Source: Methylococcaceae bacterium
GTDB taxonomy: Bacteria > Pseudomonadota > Gammaproteobacteria > Methylococcales > Methylomonadaceae
Assembly: GCA_030699345.1 (NCBI GenBank)
Contig: JAUYMX010000477.1
Span: 1 to 20,995, forward strand
Direction: 5' to 3'
Length of the DNA stretch: 20,995 nucleotides
Shown here: one piece after another, positions 12,773 through 20,502 of the stretch
How positions within the stretch are numbered: position 1 is the stretch's first letter
Layout of the letters: each line of letters begins with the position of its first letter
Program-made: the position numbers and the translations under genes
Notes under the pieces: model-generated
The model's database searches: none
What the model was told of the DNA's origin: nothing
What the model saw: only the letters and a program-made list of their open reading frames with translations

Positions 12773-14977
12773 CTACTTCGCTTTCAACACAACCGGTTGG
12801 TCGTCATAAATCCCGGTTAATTTGCGTTTAAATTCATCGGTAATTAGTCGGGCATCCTGCTGGGTTCCAACTACGCGCGGAGTAATCAGCACTACCAATT
12901 CAGTTTTGACCTTGTTTTTAGTGGTGCTCCCAAATAATGGTCCTAATAACGGCAATTCATGTAAAAAAGGTATCCCGGACTTATTATCAGTATTGTCTTC
13001 TCTAATTAATCCGCCTAAAACGATAGTTTCGCCGCTTTGTACCGCAACAGTACTGGTGATCTCTCTAGTTTGTATAGAAGGTGAATCTATCCCACTTGTT
13101 TTGGTTTCTTTGGCATTTTCAACACTTTGCTCAATGTCCATAATCACTAAGCCGTTAGCATTGACTCTAGGCTTAACCGTTAATTTCACCCCGGTTTTAC
13201 GCTGCTCAATAGAGCTGGTCTGAATAGGATCGACTCCACCACCGCTTCCACTACTTGTATTTGTAGACTGAGAGGTTCTTATTGGCACTTCATCACCCAC
13301 TTGGATGTTAGCCTCTTGGTTATTCAATACCATTAGAGACGGTGACGAAATGACATTGACATTACCATCGTTTGCTTCCGCCGTTAATAAAGCTTTAACA
13401 GAGCCTGAATTCTGCAGCAAACTCAGCCCACCTGTTGAAGATGCCAACGCACCAGAAATTGCAATATCGCTCAAATTTGCACCAGTTATGCCGCTTGCAA
13501 TCTTGGTATTTCCTTGCTCTACAAACCATTTAATACCGTACTCCAGCTTATCCGTTAAAGTCACCTCCGCTATCGTCGCATCAATCAATACCTGTAACGG
13601 CATCACATCCAGCTGTCTGATAATCGGCAAAATCACGCCATATTCTTGTGCCGTTGCCACGACCACCACCGAGTTATTAGCAGAGTCGGCAATAATCTTA
13701 ACTTCGCCCACGTTAGCGACTTTGGCATCACCTGTTGCAGTACTGCCGCTGCTGAGATTACTGTTTTGATTGTTGCTATTGATACCAGTTGAGGCGGTTC
13801 TTTGCCCGGTTTTACTAGCATCAGTTTTATTAGTGGTCTGTTTGTTACTCACTGTGGTCGATTTTTTACCGGGAGCAAGCTTTGCCGATTTGCTTGAGCG
13901 TTGCCCACTGCCAAAAATATCGTTTAAGGTATCAGCCAACTCCATCGCATCAACATGCTGCACTTTGTATACATTCACCCCACCGCCAGTGGCGGTATTA
14001 GCGCGATCCAACCTAGCTATCCAGCTTTCAATATCTCTTAAGTAACGGGCTTGATGAGTGATAGCCATCACCGAATTCATACGGTCAATCGCGATAAAGC
14101 GAAAGAACTCAGATTCGCCCTCTTTGGCTTTACTATTAAAAACTTCTTCAAGTTCTTTGATGACCGTATCGGCATCGACATGCGTCAATGGAAACAACGC
14201 AAAGGAGCGACCTTTTAAGACGTCAACATCAAAGGTGCTGATCATGTCCAATACCCGGCCCAATTCATCCGGGGTACCTGAAGCAACCAAAATATTGCGG
14301 GTACTATCAACATTGAGAATGGTCTTTTCCTGCACCAGCGGTTTAATCACATCGACTATGTCTTGCACGGCGACATTTCTGATGGGGATCACCCTGACTT
14401 GATAGCCCGTTTTTCCGGCGGTACCGGGCGCGGCAAAATTGGAGCTATACAATGCTTCACTGTCAGGCTCGATGTGGTAAATGCTGGCATCTTTAATCAG
14501 CACAGCATTATTCATGCGCAGCAGCATTTCCAAAGTGGGAATCAGTTCATCTTTACTGAGCGGATCGGTGGTTTGCAGCGTCACCTTGCCGGCCACTTTT
14601 GGGCTTAGTACATAGTTTTGCCCCAAGATGTCACTTAATATCACTTTGGCGACTTCGCCTAAATCAGCTTCGTCAAAATTAAGGCTGAAAGTACGTTCAC
14701 CAACGGCCGTCGTTTTTCTGTGCTGTTCGGGTTTATTAGGCACAAACTGATCGGTACCAGGATAGAGCTCGCCTTTGGGTTTGTTGGCATCGGTGACCGG
14801 TACTTTATTCTGCAAGTCTTTAAAGACATCAGGGTTTTGCGGTTTTTCAGCAATTTGCGTAACCGGCACCAAGGGCAATTTTGCCGCTTGTTTGGGGCCT
14901 AATAATTCGCAGCTGGACAGGGTTAACCCCATAGCCATTAGATAAGAGACAGTAGCGGCTTTCTTTACATTACTCAT
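12773..14977 (-). CDS. gspD: Type II secretion system secretin GspD (lipoprotein-type)
   Basis: This is the outer-membrane channel of the type II secretion system, 734 residues. The N-terminus has a lipoprotein signal with lipobox L-S-S-C23, so the secretin is probably lipidated itself, as reported for XpsD of Xanthomonas. Domains in order are N0 at about 96-165, N1 at about 190-255, N2 at about 256-325, N3 starting at about 333 and interrupted at 357-424 by a Ser/Thr/Asn/Lys-rich insert, and the secretin barrel at about 460-720. The barrel carries VPIRTSQ, the Gly/Ser-rich gate loop, GETIVLGGLI and LPLLGPLFGS. The start ATG overlaps the gspN stop (ATGA). It is the last gene of the operon and ends at a REP pair. 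There is no pilotin gene in the window. Confidence 0.95.
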   Translation of the reverse strand: MSNVKKAATVSYLMAMGLTLSSCELLGPKQAAKLPLVPVTQIAEKPQNPDVFKDLQNKVPVTDANKPKGELYPGTDQFVPNKPEQHRKTTAVGERTFSLNFDEADLGEVAKVILSDILGQNYVLSPKVAGKVTLQTTDPLSKDELIPTLEMLLRMNNAVLIKDASIYHIEPDSEALYSSNFAAPGTAGKTGYQVRVIPIRNVAVQDIVDVIKPLVQEKTILNVDSTRNILVASGTPDELGRVLDMISTFDVDVLKGRSFALFPLTHVDADTVIKELEEVFNSKAKEGESEFFRFIAIDRMNSVMAITHQARYLRDIESWIARLDRANTATGGGVNVYKVQHVDAMELADTLNDIFGSGQRSSKSAKLAPGKKSTTVSNKQTTNKTDASKTGQRTASTGINSNNQNSNLSSGSTATGDAKVANVGEVKIIADSANNSVVVVATAQEYGVILPIIRQLDVMPLQVLIDATIAEVTLTDKLEYGIKWFVEQGNTKIASGITGANLSDIAISGALASSTGGLSLLQNSGSVKALLTAEANDGNVNVISSPSLMVLNNQEANIQVGDEVPIRTSQSTNTSSGSGGGVDPIQTSSIEQRKTGVKLTVKPRVNANGLVIMDIEQSVENAKETKTSGIDSPSIQTREITSTVAVQSGETIVLGGLIREDNTDNKSGIPFLHELPLLGPLFGSTTKNKVKTELVVLITPRVVGTQQDARLITDEFKRKLTGIYDDQPVVLKAK

Positions 14978-15585
14978 TGGGGAATCTCAGTAGTATCAAC
15001 TTCGGTTTGTTCGGGTGGCTGTTCTGCAGGGGGTACTGCAGGCGGGTTAGCTGCATTTGCCGGTTGTCTTATTGGTGCGGTTTTAGGTTTGGGTTTTCTT
15101 AACAGCAATTCTTTTTGCTCACTGCCTTGAATAAGCAGGATTTTATCGTTGCCGATTTCCGTCAATTTCCAGCCATCAAGATCTTCTCCAATAGTTATTC
15201 TTCGGTGCTTGATTTTTGCCTGACTGGTTTTGGCGCGACTGATTAATACCGACTGACCTTTATTGGACGTATAAATCCCGTTTAATTGCCAATCAAAGTT
15301 TTCCACTGCGGCGGCCGCATTCGCCTGTTCTGAGGATGGCTCATCAACCGGCTTTCTGCCTTTGATAAACAATGGCCGAGTCACCAAGTCTTCATAACTG
15401 GATTCAGGCTGTTCGACAAGTGTGATACTGGGCAATTGATCGGGACTACTATCCGACACTTTTACCGTTGTCAGCGAGGTTAATAATTGCTGCTGAGCTG
15501 ATTTTGCATATAGCCATTCGCCTGCGATTACCAGCAACAGTCCCGCACAAACGGAAATCAACAAAGTAATTAGCTTAATGTTCAT
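14974..15585 (-). CDS. gspN: XpsN/GspC-like type II secretion connector protein
   Basis: The 203-residue bitopic protein has a short cytoplasmic N-terminus, one membrane helix at about 5-23 and a periplasmic part. A GspC homology-region-like segment runs from EDLVTRPLFIKGRKPV (65-80) to KELLLRKP (158-165), with LNGIYTSNKGQSVLISR and the I-GEDLDGWKL strand pattern. A Pro/Ala/Gln-rich tail follows from about 167. HR domains of GspC bind the secretin N0 domain. In Xps-type operons a protein named XpsN takes the place of GspC, and its position just before gspD agrees. It overlaps gspM and gspD by 4 bases each, so all three are translationally coupled. No separate gspC is seen within the window. 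Confidence 0.8.
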   Translation of the reverse strand: MNIKLITLLISVCAGLLLVIAGEWLYAKSAQQQLLTSLTTVKVSDSSPDQLPSITLVEQPESSYEDLVTRPLFIKGRKPVDEPSSEQANAAAAVENFDWQLNGIYTSNKGQSVLISRAKTSQAKIKHRRITIGEDLDGWKLTEIGNDKILLIQGSEQKELLLRKPKPKTAPIRQPANAANPPAVPPAEQPPEQTEVDTTEIPQ

Positions 15586-16169
15586 TCCGACTGTTTCCTC
15601 ATAAAGCTGACTGCCTGGAAATTGACATTAAGTTCATTACTGAGCTCAAGCTGCCGTGTTGCTCTGTTCCTGACCCCACGCATAGGCCGAATATCAATTT
15701 GATCAATAACGATTAACGGCGCTGAAGTTTCTATGTTATAGAGAACCGTTCTTAATACTTCACTGTTACCAGTCATTCTGACGCTGATGGTGATGCGGGT
15801 AAATTCGTCTTTAGTGGACACCGGCAACACTTGGGTACTGCTTAATTGTCCACCCGCTTCAACGATAGTTTTTTTAATAAATTCCTGCAATTCAGCCGAC
15901 GCCAGCGCGCTGGTTTCTTGGCTGTTAAGGTAACCTTGTTCGGCATAAGCCTGTTTAATCTGCTCCACATTTTCGGCTACTTGCTCTTTGGTCGCTAACA
16001 CCCGCTCATATTGTTGCAACCGGAAAGCCAGGGCTTGTTTGCTTTCGTTTAATTCCAAACCTTTGTTGATAATGGGCATCACCACCAACAAGGAGAACAC
16101 CAACACTACTAGCGCCAGCAATCCCAGCGCCAACCATTTTTGGCTGAGCTTATTTTCCATCAGCGCCAT
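15582..16169 (-). CDS. gspM: Type II secretion inner-membrane protein GspM
   Basis: This is a platform protein that pairs with GspL. From the chosen ATG it has 195 residues: a membrane helix at about 11-32, a helical coiled segment at about 37-75 (NESKQALAFRLQQYERVLA) and a ferredoxin-like periplasmic domain of the PilO/GspM type (VSTKDEFTRITISVRMTGNSEVLRTVLYNIE). The start is decided by the ribosome site: GGAGG lies 5 bases before the ATG at 16169. A GTG four codons upstream (16181) lies on top of that site and is less likely. It overlaps the end of gspL by about 20 bases and gspN by 4. The family is poorly conserved, so the call leans on operon position as well as fold pattern. Confidence 0.85.
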   Translation of the reverse strand: MALMENKLSQKWLALGLLALVVLVFSLLVVMPIINKGLELNESKQALAFRLQQYERVLATKEQVAENVEQIKQAYAEQGYLNSQETSALASAELQEFIKKTIVEAGGQLSSTQVLPVSTKDEFTRITISVRMTGNSEVLRTVLYNIETSAPLIVIDQIDIRPMRGVRNRATRQLELSNELNVNFQAVSFMRKQSE

Positions 16170-17409
16170 CACTGCCTCCACTTTTTTTAGGTGCGTCAGT
16201 ATTGTCAGTTCGGTTTTCTATCGGAACGTCAGTGTCTTCTGAAACTAATGGTGCTGCTTCGACATTTGGTGCTTCTTGCGGATTGCCACTGTCTAACTCC
16301 GCTTTCGGTTCCATTGGTGGCGGTTTAGTCGCATCGACGGTAATTTGGAAACGCTCCAGGCCGGTGATTTTGTCCTGAGTGACCGGTGAGACGAAACGCG
16401 CATTGGCGAAATAATCGGATGCTTCCAGCAAGCTAATCAACCCAGACGCTGACGCAGACTCACCCTGCATTTGTAAATGGCCATCGGAATATTGAGCATA
16501 CGTTAATGACGTGTCATCTTTAATCAAAGCGCTTAAGGCATTAAGCAACACGACCAAAGCCGGGCGCGCGGTTTTCTGATCCAATAGCTGCTTGGTATGC
16601 TCGGTTAGCGTATCAATTTCCAGCTGCATGACTTTTATTTTTTTTGCTTCCGGCTCCACTTCGTCGATTTTGTTTTGTAACGTCTCGACCGCTTGGGATT
16701 CCAGCCACACCGGCAATGCCATTGCCGTCATTGCTAATGTCAACGCCAATGCCAGCAAGCCGCCAACTATCAATTGTGGCGTTCTGGCGTTTTTTTCACG
16801 TAACCATTCCGGCAGCAGATTGTAATAGTCATCATCCAGATCGAGATCGTTAGCTGCACCTTCGTAATCAAAAAGCAGCGGCTGAATACCCATCATTTTG
16901 ATGTCGGCATAGAGTGCATCCAATATTTCCCGGGTGGTCAAAATCAACATGACTCTAATCTGCCCCGGCTCGTTATCTTCGTTTAGCAATTTCGCGGCAA
17001 AATAAATTTGCTCGGCTTTAAATGGCGTGTAACGATCAAGCTCGTAAGCGACAACTTGTTGTAAATTTTCCTCGGCCGCCGCCGGCAACACCAAGTCTTT
17101 ATGAATAACGTCACGATCGTTTAAACGAATAACAACGTGAGCTTTACTTAGTCTTTCGTCCTTAGCCAATAAGGCTTCATATTGCGCCGCACCATCCTGG
17201 TTTCTGTCAAGTACTGCCAGTGCTTCAGCCTGCTGTTTGTATTCATAACTTAAAACCAATTGCCCATTTTGGGGACGCACGATGATAAAGCCTTGTTTAT
17301 CACTGACCAGCTGTTTTAATTTATCGGGCACCCAGACGCTCAGCTCGCGACGCCACCAGCGCCAGAACTTTTGTAAGTCGAAATTAATTGTTGAATTCAG
17401 GTTCAGCAT
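16150..17409 (-). CDS. gspL: Type II secretion inner-membrane protein GspL
   Basis: The 419-residue protein links the cytoplasmic ATPase GspE to the membrane platform. The cytoplasmic actin-like (PilM-like) part is at 1-205, with VVAYELDRYTPFKAEQIYFA at about 119-138. One membrane helix lies at about 212-234, followed by a coiled region (VETLQNKIDEVEPEAKKIK) and a PilN/GspL-type ferredoxin-like domain ending near residue 358. After this comes an unusual 61-residue acidic and Pro-rich tail (359-419, MEPKAELDSGNPQEAPNVE then Gly/Asp-rich). The gene overlaps the end of gspK by 26 bases and the start of gspM, consistent with translational coupling. GAAG is the only weak ribosome site before ATG 17409. 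Confidence 0.9.
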   Translation of the reverse strand: MLNLNSTINFDLQKFWRWWRRELSVWVPDKLKQLVSDKQGFIIVRPQNGQLVLSYEYKQQAEALAVLDRNQDGAAQYEALLAKDERLSKAHVVIRLNDRDVIHKDLVLPAAAEENLQQVVAYELDRYTPFKAEQIYFAAKLLNEDNEPGQIRVMLILTTREILDALYADIKMMGIQPLLFDYEGAANDLDLDDDYYNLLPEWLREKNARTPQLIVGGLLALALTLAMTAMALPVWLESQAVETLQNKIDEVEPEAKKIKVMQLEIDTLTEHTKQLLDQKTARPALVVLLNALSALIKDDTSLTYAQYSDGHLQMQGESASASGLISLLEASDYFANARFVSPVTQDKITGLERFQITVDATKPPPMEPKAELDSGNPQEAPNVEAAPLVSEDTDVPIENRTDNTDAPKKSGGSDGADGK

Positions 17410-18403
17410 ACTGCTTCACAAGTAAGTTATTTTTATCATCCAAGAACAGAGATTGCTCAAGGTGTTGATTACGTCGCCATTTAAGTACTGTAAACGAATT
17501 GGCGCCGACACCATCAACTTTTTCCACGACAACGCTAAGCGTTGCTGAAGCACCATCAGCAAAATGCACTTCAGCAATAATTTCAGTCACTCCGGTCGAC
17601 ACCGGCGCCTGTTCAGTTAACTCTGTTTCCGAGCTTTCTGAAGGCGTTAGATTTAAGTCGTCAGCATTCAACTCACCCGAGGTAAGCAGTGCAGTTGAGG
17701 GTGTGGGAAGACCATTGACGACACTGTTGAAGCGCGCCGCCAAGTATTGATCCAAATACTGCTGATTCAGGGTCGGTATGATTTCCAACACGTCTCGGGA
17801 CGCTTGCTGCAAATCCACATCTTTACCGGAATAACATGTTATCAAAGGCACCAACGCTTGATAAACATCCTCGGTCATACCTTGCACTAATTGCAATTCT
17901 TCAATGGCACGAAAACGCTTATTTCTGGGTTGATAACTTAGCCCGGCTTTTTTGTATTCATTTTTTTCCGCACCATCAATACGAGCCGCATCATCAGCGT
18001 CTCGCCAATCTAAAATGGCATTGACCAGTTTGGTTTGTTGCTCTTTATCGTTGATGACATGACTTATCAGCGCTTGCAGTAACTCTTCACTGGCATTATT
18101 GATGTCTATTTTGCCAACTTCGGCCAACATCTGAATTCTTACTTGGGTGTCAGCAAAATCAATTTCATAGACGCTGCCATCGGCTCGCCAACGCTTGTTG
18201 GCTTCCGGATGCAATAACATTAACTCAGCAACAGCAACGCCAGACTCCGCAAGCGCCATTGCTTGAGCGTTGGCTTTAACACCGGCCGCGACGGCTATTT
18301 CACGACGCATATTCAACGCAAAGCTGCCCGCCATAATAATCAAAAGGCTCAGCACCCATAACACCAAAATTAACGCAAAGCCTTGTTGTTTTGTCACGTT
18401 CAC
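17384..18403 (-). CDS. gspK: Type II secretion minor pseudopilin GspK
   Basis: This is the tip minor pseudopilin of the type II secretion pseudopilus, 339 residues, much larger than the other pseudopilins as is usual for GspK. The prepilin peptidase site is QQG8-FALILVLWVLSLL. The position +5 residue is Leu rather than Glu, which is characteristic of GspK. The large helical globular domain contains an HhH-like GKIDINNASEELLQALI, AILDWRDADD and a second half with LVPLITCYSG. GspK caps the pilus tip together with GspI and GspJ, which lie directly upstream. It overlaps gspJ by 4 bases and gspL by 26 bases. Confidence 0.95.
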   Translation of the reverse strand: MNVTKQQGFALILVLWVLSLLIIMAGSFALNMRREIAVAAGVKANAQAMALAESGVAVAELMLLHPEANKRWRADGSVYEIDFADTQVRIQMLAEVGKIDINNASEELLQALISHVINDKEQQTKLVNAILDWRDADDAARIDGAEKNEYKKAGLSYQPRNKRFRAIEELQLVQGMTEDVYQALVPLITCYSGKDVDLQQASRDVLEIIPTLNQQYLDQYLAARFNSVVNGLPTPSTALLTSGELNADDLNLTPSESSETELTEQAPVSTGVTEIIAEVHFADGASATLSVVVEKVDGVGANSFTVLKWRRNQHLEQSLFLDDKNNLLVKQYAEPEFNN

Positions 18404-19107
18404 CGATTACGCTCGGCTTGCTGAGTGGGATCGACTTCCTTATTTTCATCGACCACTTCCCCGTCGTTATCTTCATTGCTGTAATTGCCGGTAATTTTTA
18501 AATCAATGATCAAATCCGGCCAATCGATGCCATTGTCCAATTCAATGCTGACTTTAACCAACCGCGGTTGGATTTCTTTTTCTACCCATTCTGTTTGCCA
18601 TCGAATATCGTCGTTACCCGGTTCTGCGCCGAAATAGCTTAGCTCAAAGCGTGTTACATGCTTAACCAATACGACTTCGTCCTGATGCCATTGCTCGCCT
18701 TCAGCTAAGGGTAAAAATGGGCTTAAGCCTACTTTAATAACCGAGTCGCCGTCTTGTTGTTGTAACGACAACGAAAATTGTTGCAGACCTTTCCTACCGA
18801 CGCTGTCAGGAAACGCCGTAACAAATTTCAGGGTTTGCCGAGCGCCTTGAAAAGCAAAGGTTTTAACGCCTTCTTCACCAGAAAAATCATTCCATACCGG
18901 TTTTGACGACGCCAGGTGCGTTTGAAAAAAATTGTAAACAACAGCCACTTCGTTGACGTCAGTGATTTTGCTTTCACCCTGCTCCCAACTTTGGGCGCAA
19001 ATTTTCAAGCTGGTAAATAACAGCACTACCATGATACTGAGCAAGGTCATCGCAATTAATACTTCTATCAGGGTAAATCCCTGTTGATCTTGTCGACGTA
19101 TAGTCAT
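18400..19107 (-). CDS. gspJ: Type II secretion minor pseudopilin GspJ
   Basis: The 235-residue pseudopilin is part of the tip complex. The leader MTIRRQDQQG ends at the prepilin peptidase site G10|FTLIEVLIAM, with Glu at +5. The body has the GspJ pattern, including FAFQGARQTLKFVTAFPDS, LPLAEGEQW, and a final IEL-DNG segment. A charged, Asn/Glu-rich tail after IDLKITG may be disordered. The 4-base overlaps with gspI upstream and gspK downstream suggest tight translational coupling. Confidence 0.94.
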   Translation of the reverse strand: MTIRRQDQQGFTLIEVLIAMTLLSIMVVLLFTSLKICAQSWEQGESKITDVNEVAVVYNFFQTHLASSKPVWNDFSGEEGVKTFAFQGARQTLKFVTAFPDSVGRKGLQQFSLSLQQQDGDSVIKVGLSPFLPLAEGEQWHQDEVVLVKHVTRFELSYFGAEPGNDDIRWQTEWVEKEIQPRLVKVSIELDNGIDWPDLIIDLKITGNYSNEDNDGEVVDENKEVDPTQQAERNR

Positions 19108-19514
19108 ATCGCGGCCGCCAATTTCAACTTAGTCAGCTCAAATTGCCGATTGTCATCGCCCCAAGTGACCACCACCCGGACCTTAAATAAAGACAAAGGA
19201 ATCTCGCCGGTGTCAGTGTCAGATTTCTTGCTGGTGACATTGGCAAAATCTAAGGTGTAAGGCGTGACGCTGATCAGCCATTGGTATCTTTGTAATTCCA
19301 CGCCTGAGCTTTCACCGGCTTGAAGTGGTGTTGTTACTCCAGTTTCCGCAATTAGCGATTCGGCTATTTGTACGGCAACTGTATATTCTTCAGCTACTTG
19401 GGCAGTGTTAACACCGGAACTAAAAATTTTTAACAAAATCCCCAGAGAGAGCGCCAGAATGGAAAACGCTATCAGAATTTCTAATAATGAAAAGCCAGCC
19501 TGCTTACGTAGCAT
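19104..19514 (-). CDS. gspI: Type II secretion minor pseudopilin GspI
   Basis: The 136-residue minor pseudopilin initiates pseudopilus assembly with GspJ and GspK. The short leader MLRKQAG ends at the peptidase site G7|FSLLEILIAFSILALS, with Glu at +5. The soluble domain has QIAESLIAETG, a well-known GspI helix, and ends with VVVTWGDDNRQFELTKLKL, the family's final strand. The gene overlaps gspH by 11 bases and gspJ by 4. The ATG at 19514 is the only reasonable start because it gives the expected short basic leader. Confidence 0.95.
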   Translation of the reverse strand: MLRKQAGFSLLEILIAFSILALSLGILLKIFSSGVNTAQVAEEYTVAVQIAESLIAETGVTTPLQAGESSGVELQRYQWLISVTPYTLDFANVTSKKSDTDTGEIPLSLFKVRVVVTWGDDNRQFELTKLKLAAAI

Positions 19515-19998
19515 TCAATTCACTTGCACCAGTCAGCCAATTGACATCGATTTGCCAGCCTGCCTTGCCCTTCTCCAGAGTAATTCTGCCGCCTATTGAC
19601 GAGCCATCAGGAAAAAACCTGATCCTCGCAACCCCTTCGCCTGCCACTTCATCTTGGCCGGTCACGACAGAAATATCTATATCCTCAGGTATTTGATAAA
19701 TCTTGTCGCGTCCACTGACCGTATAGGAATTTTCACTTAAATCAATTTCGATAGTGGTTTGCTGGTGACTTACCAATGCTTGTCCACGCGCATAGCGCAA
19801 AGCAGATACCATATCTCTGGCGGCACTTTTAAGCTCAAGAGTATCGTTGCCGGAGGATAAATTGATACTGATCGCCGAAAATCCCAATACCATGATAGAC
19901 AGCACCATCAGCAGTTCAAGCAGGGTAAAACCTCGCTGCCTGAACTGGCTTTTATCAGAATTTTTTATGCGTTTTAGCAATGCAGGAATAGCCGACAC
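19504..19998 (-). CDS. gspH: Type II secretion minor pseudopilin GspH (start uncertain)
   Basis: The pseudopilin has the prepilin site RQRG|FTLLELLMVLSIMVLGF, with Glu at +5. GspH features follow: KSAARDMVSALRYARGQAL, then beta strands and FFPDGSSIGGRITLE, a typical GspH ending. The frame is open to 20241, but that start would lie deep inside gspG, and its first about 60 residues are gspG antiframe sequence. No ATG lies between the gspG stop (20060) and the peptidase site. I therefore take the GTG at 19998 (164 residues, leader VSAIPALLKRIKNSDKS plus QFRQRG). The TTG at 19980 (158 residues) is equally possible. The stop overlaps gspI by 11 bases. Confidence 0.85.
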   Translation of the reverse strand: MSAIPALLKRIKNSDKSQFRQRGFTLLELLMVLSIMVLGFSAISINLSSGNDTLELKSAARDMVSALRYARGQALVSHQQTTIEIDLSENSYTVSGRDKIYQIPEDIDISVVTGQDEVAGEGVARIRFFPDGSSIGGRITLEKGKAGWQIDVNWLTGASELNAT

Positions 19999-20059
19999 AG
20001 GCTCTTTAGACGGAGTCAACAGCGGTTGCCGCAGTCTACCTTGGCTTAGTTTTGAGGTG

Positions 20060-20479
20060 TTATTCCCAGCTGGTAATGTCCTGATCTTCACCTTCACCAC
20101 CTTCCTTAGCGTCAGCACCCCAGCTGAATAAATCAAACTTACCGTGCGTACCGGGAGCTGCGTAGTGATACTCCTGTTGCCACGGATCCAAAGGAATTTT
20201 TGATTTACGTAAATACGGACCGTTCCAGCGTTTAGCATCATCCGGTGCCTGAATCAACGCATTAAGGCCTTGTTCGGAGGTCGGATAGCGGCCCAAATCG
20301 AGTTTGTACATATCCAAACTGGCCGCCAAATCTTCAATCTGTACTTTTGCAGCTTTGGTTTTCGATTCACCCATGTGCTTCATAACCTGCGGCCCGACTA
20401 TGCCAGCCAACATGGCGATAATGCCTAAGACGACTAATAACTCAAGTAAGGTAAAACCGGTTTGTGCGTATTTTTTCAT
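20060..20479 (-). CDS. gspG: Type II secretion major pseudopilin GspG
   Basis: This is the main building block of the type II pseudopilus, 139 residues. The leader MKKYAQTG ends at G8|FTLLELLVVLGIIAMLAG, with Glu at +5. Family motifs are KTKAAKVQIEDLAASLDMYKLD, GRYPTSEQGLNALI, WNGPYLRKSKIPLDPWQ, Y-YAAPGTHG-FDLFSWGADAKEGGEGED-DITSW. The last part is the calcium-binding loop seen in major pseudopilins. It is separated from gspF by 23 bases and followed by gspH. It is the best conserved gene of the operon. Confidence 0.98.
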   Translation of the reverse strand: MKKYAQTGFTLLELLVVLGIIAMLAGIVGPQVMKHMGESKTKAAKVQIEDLAASLDMYKLDLGRYPTSEQGLNALIQAPDDAKRWNGPYLRKSKIPLDPWQQEYHYAAPGTHGKFDLFSWGADAKEGGEGEDQDITSWE

Positions 20480-20502
20480 AGTTCTGTTTAAGTGTTTTAC
20501 GG

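Noticed and set aside
13305..13769. 154-codon plus-strand frame inside gspD
   Set aside because: It is the antisense shadow of the secretin barrel and N3 region, which are well conserved.
16170..16181. GTG start of gspM at 16181
   Set aside because: The GGAGG ribosome site overlaps this start and is correctly placed for the ATG at 16169.
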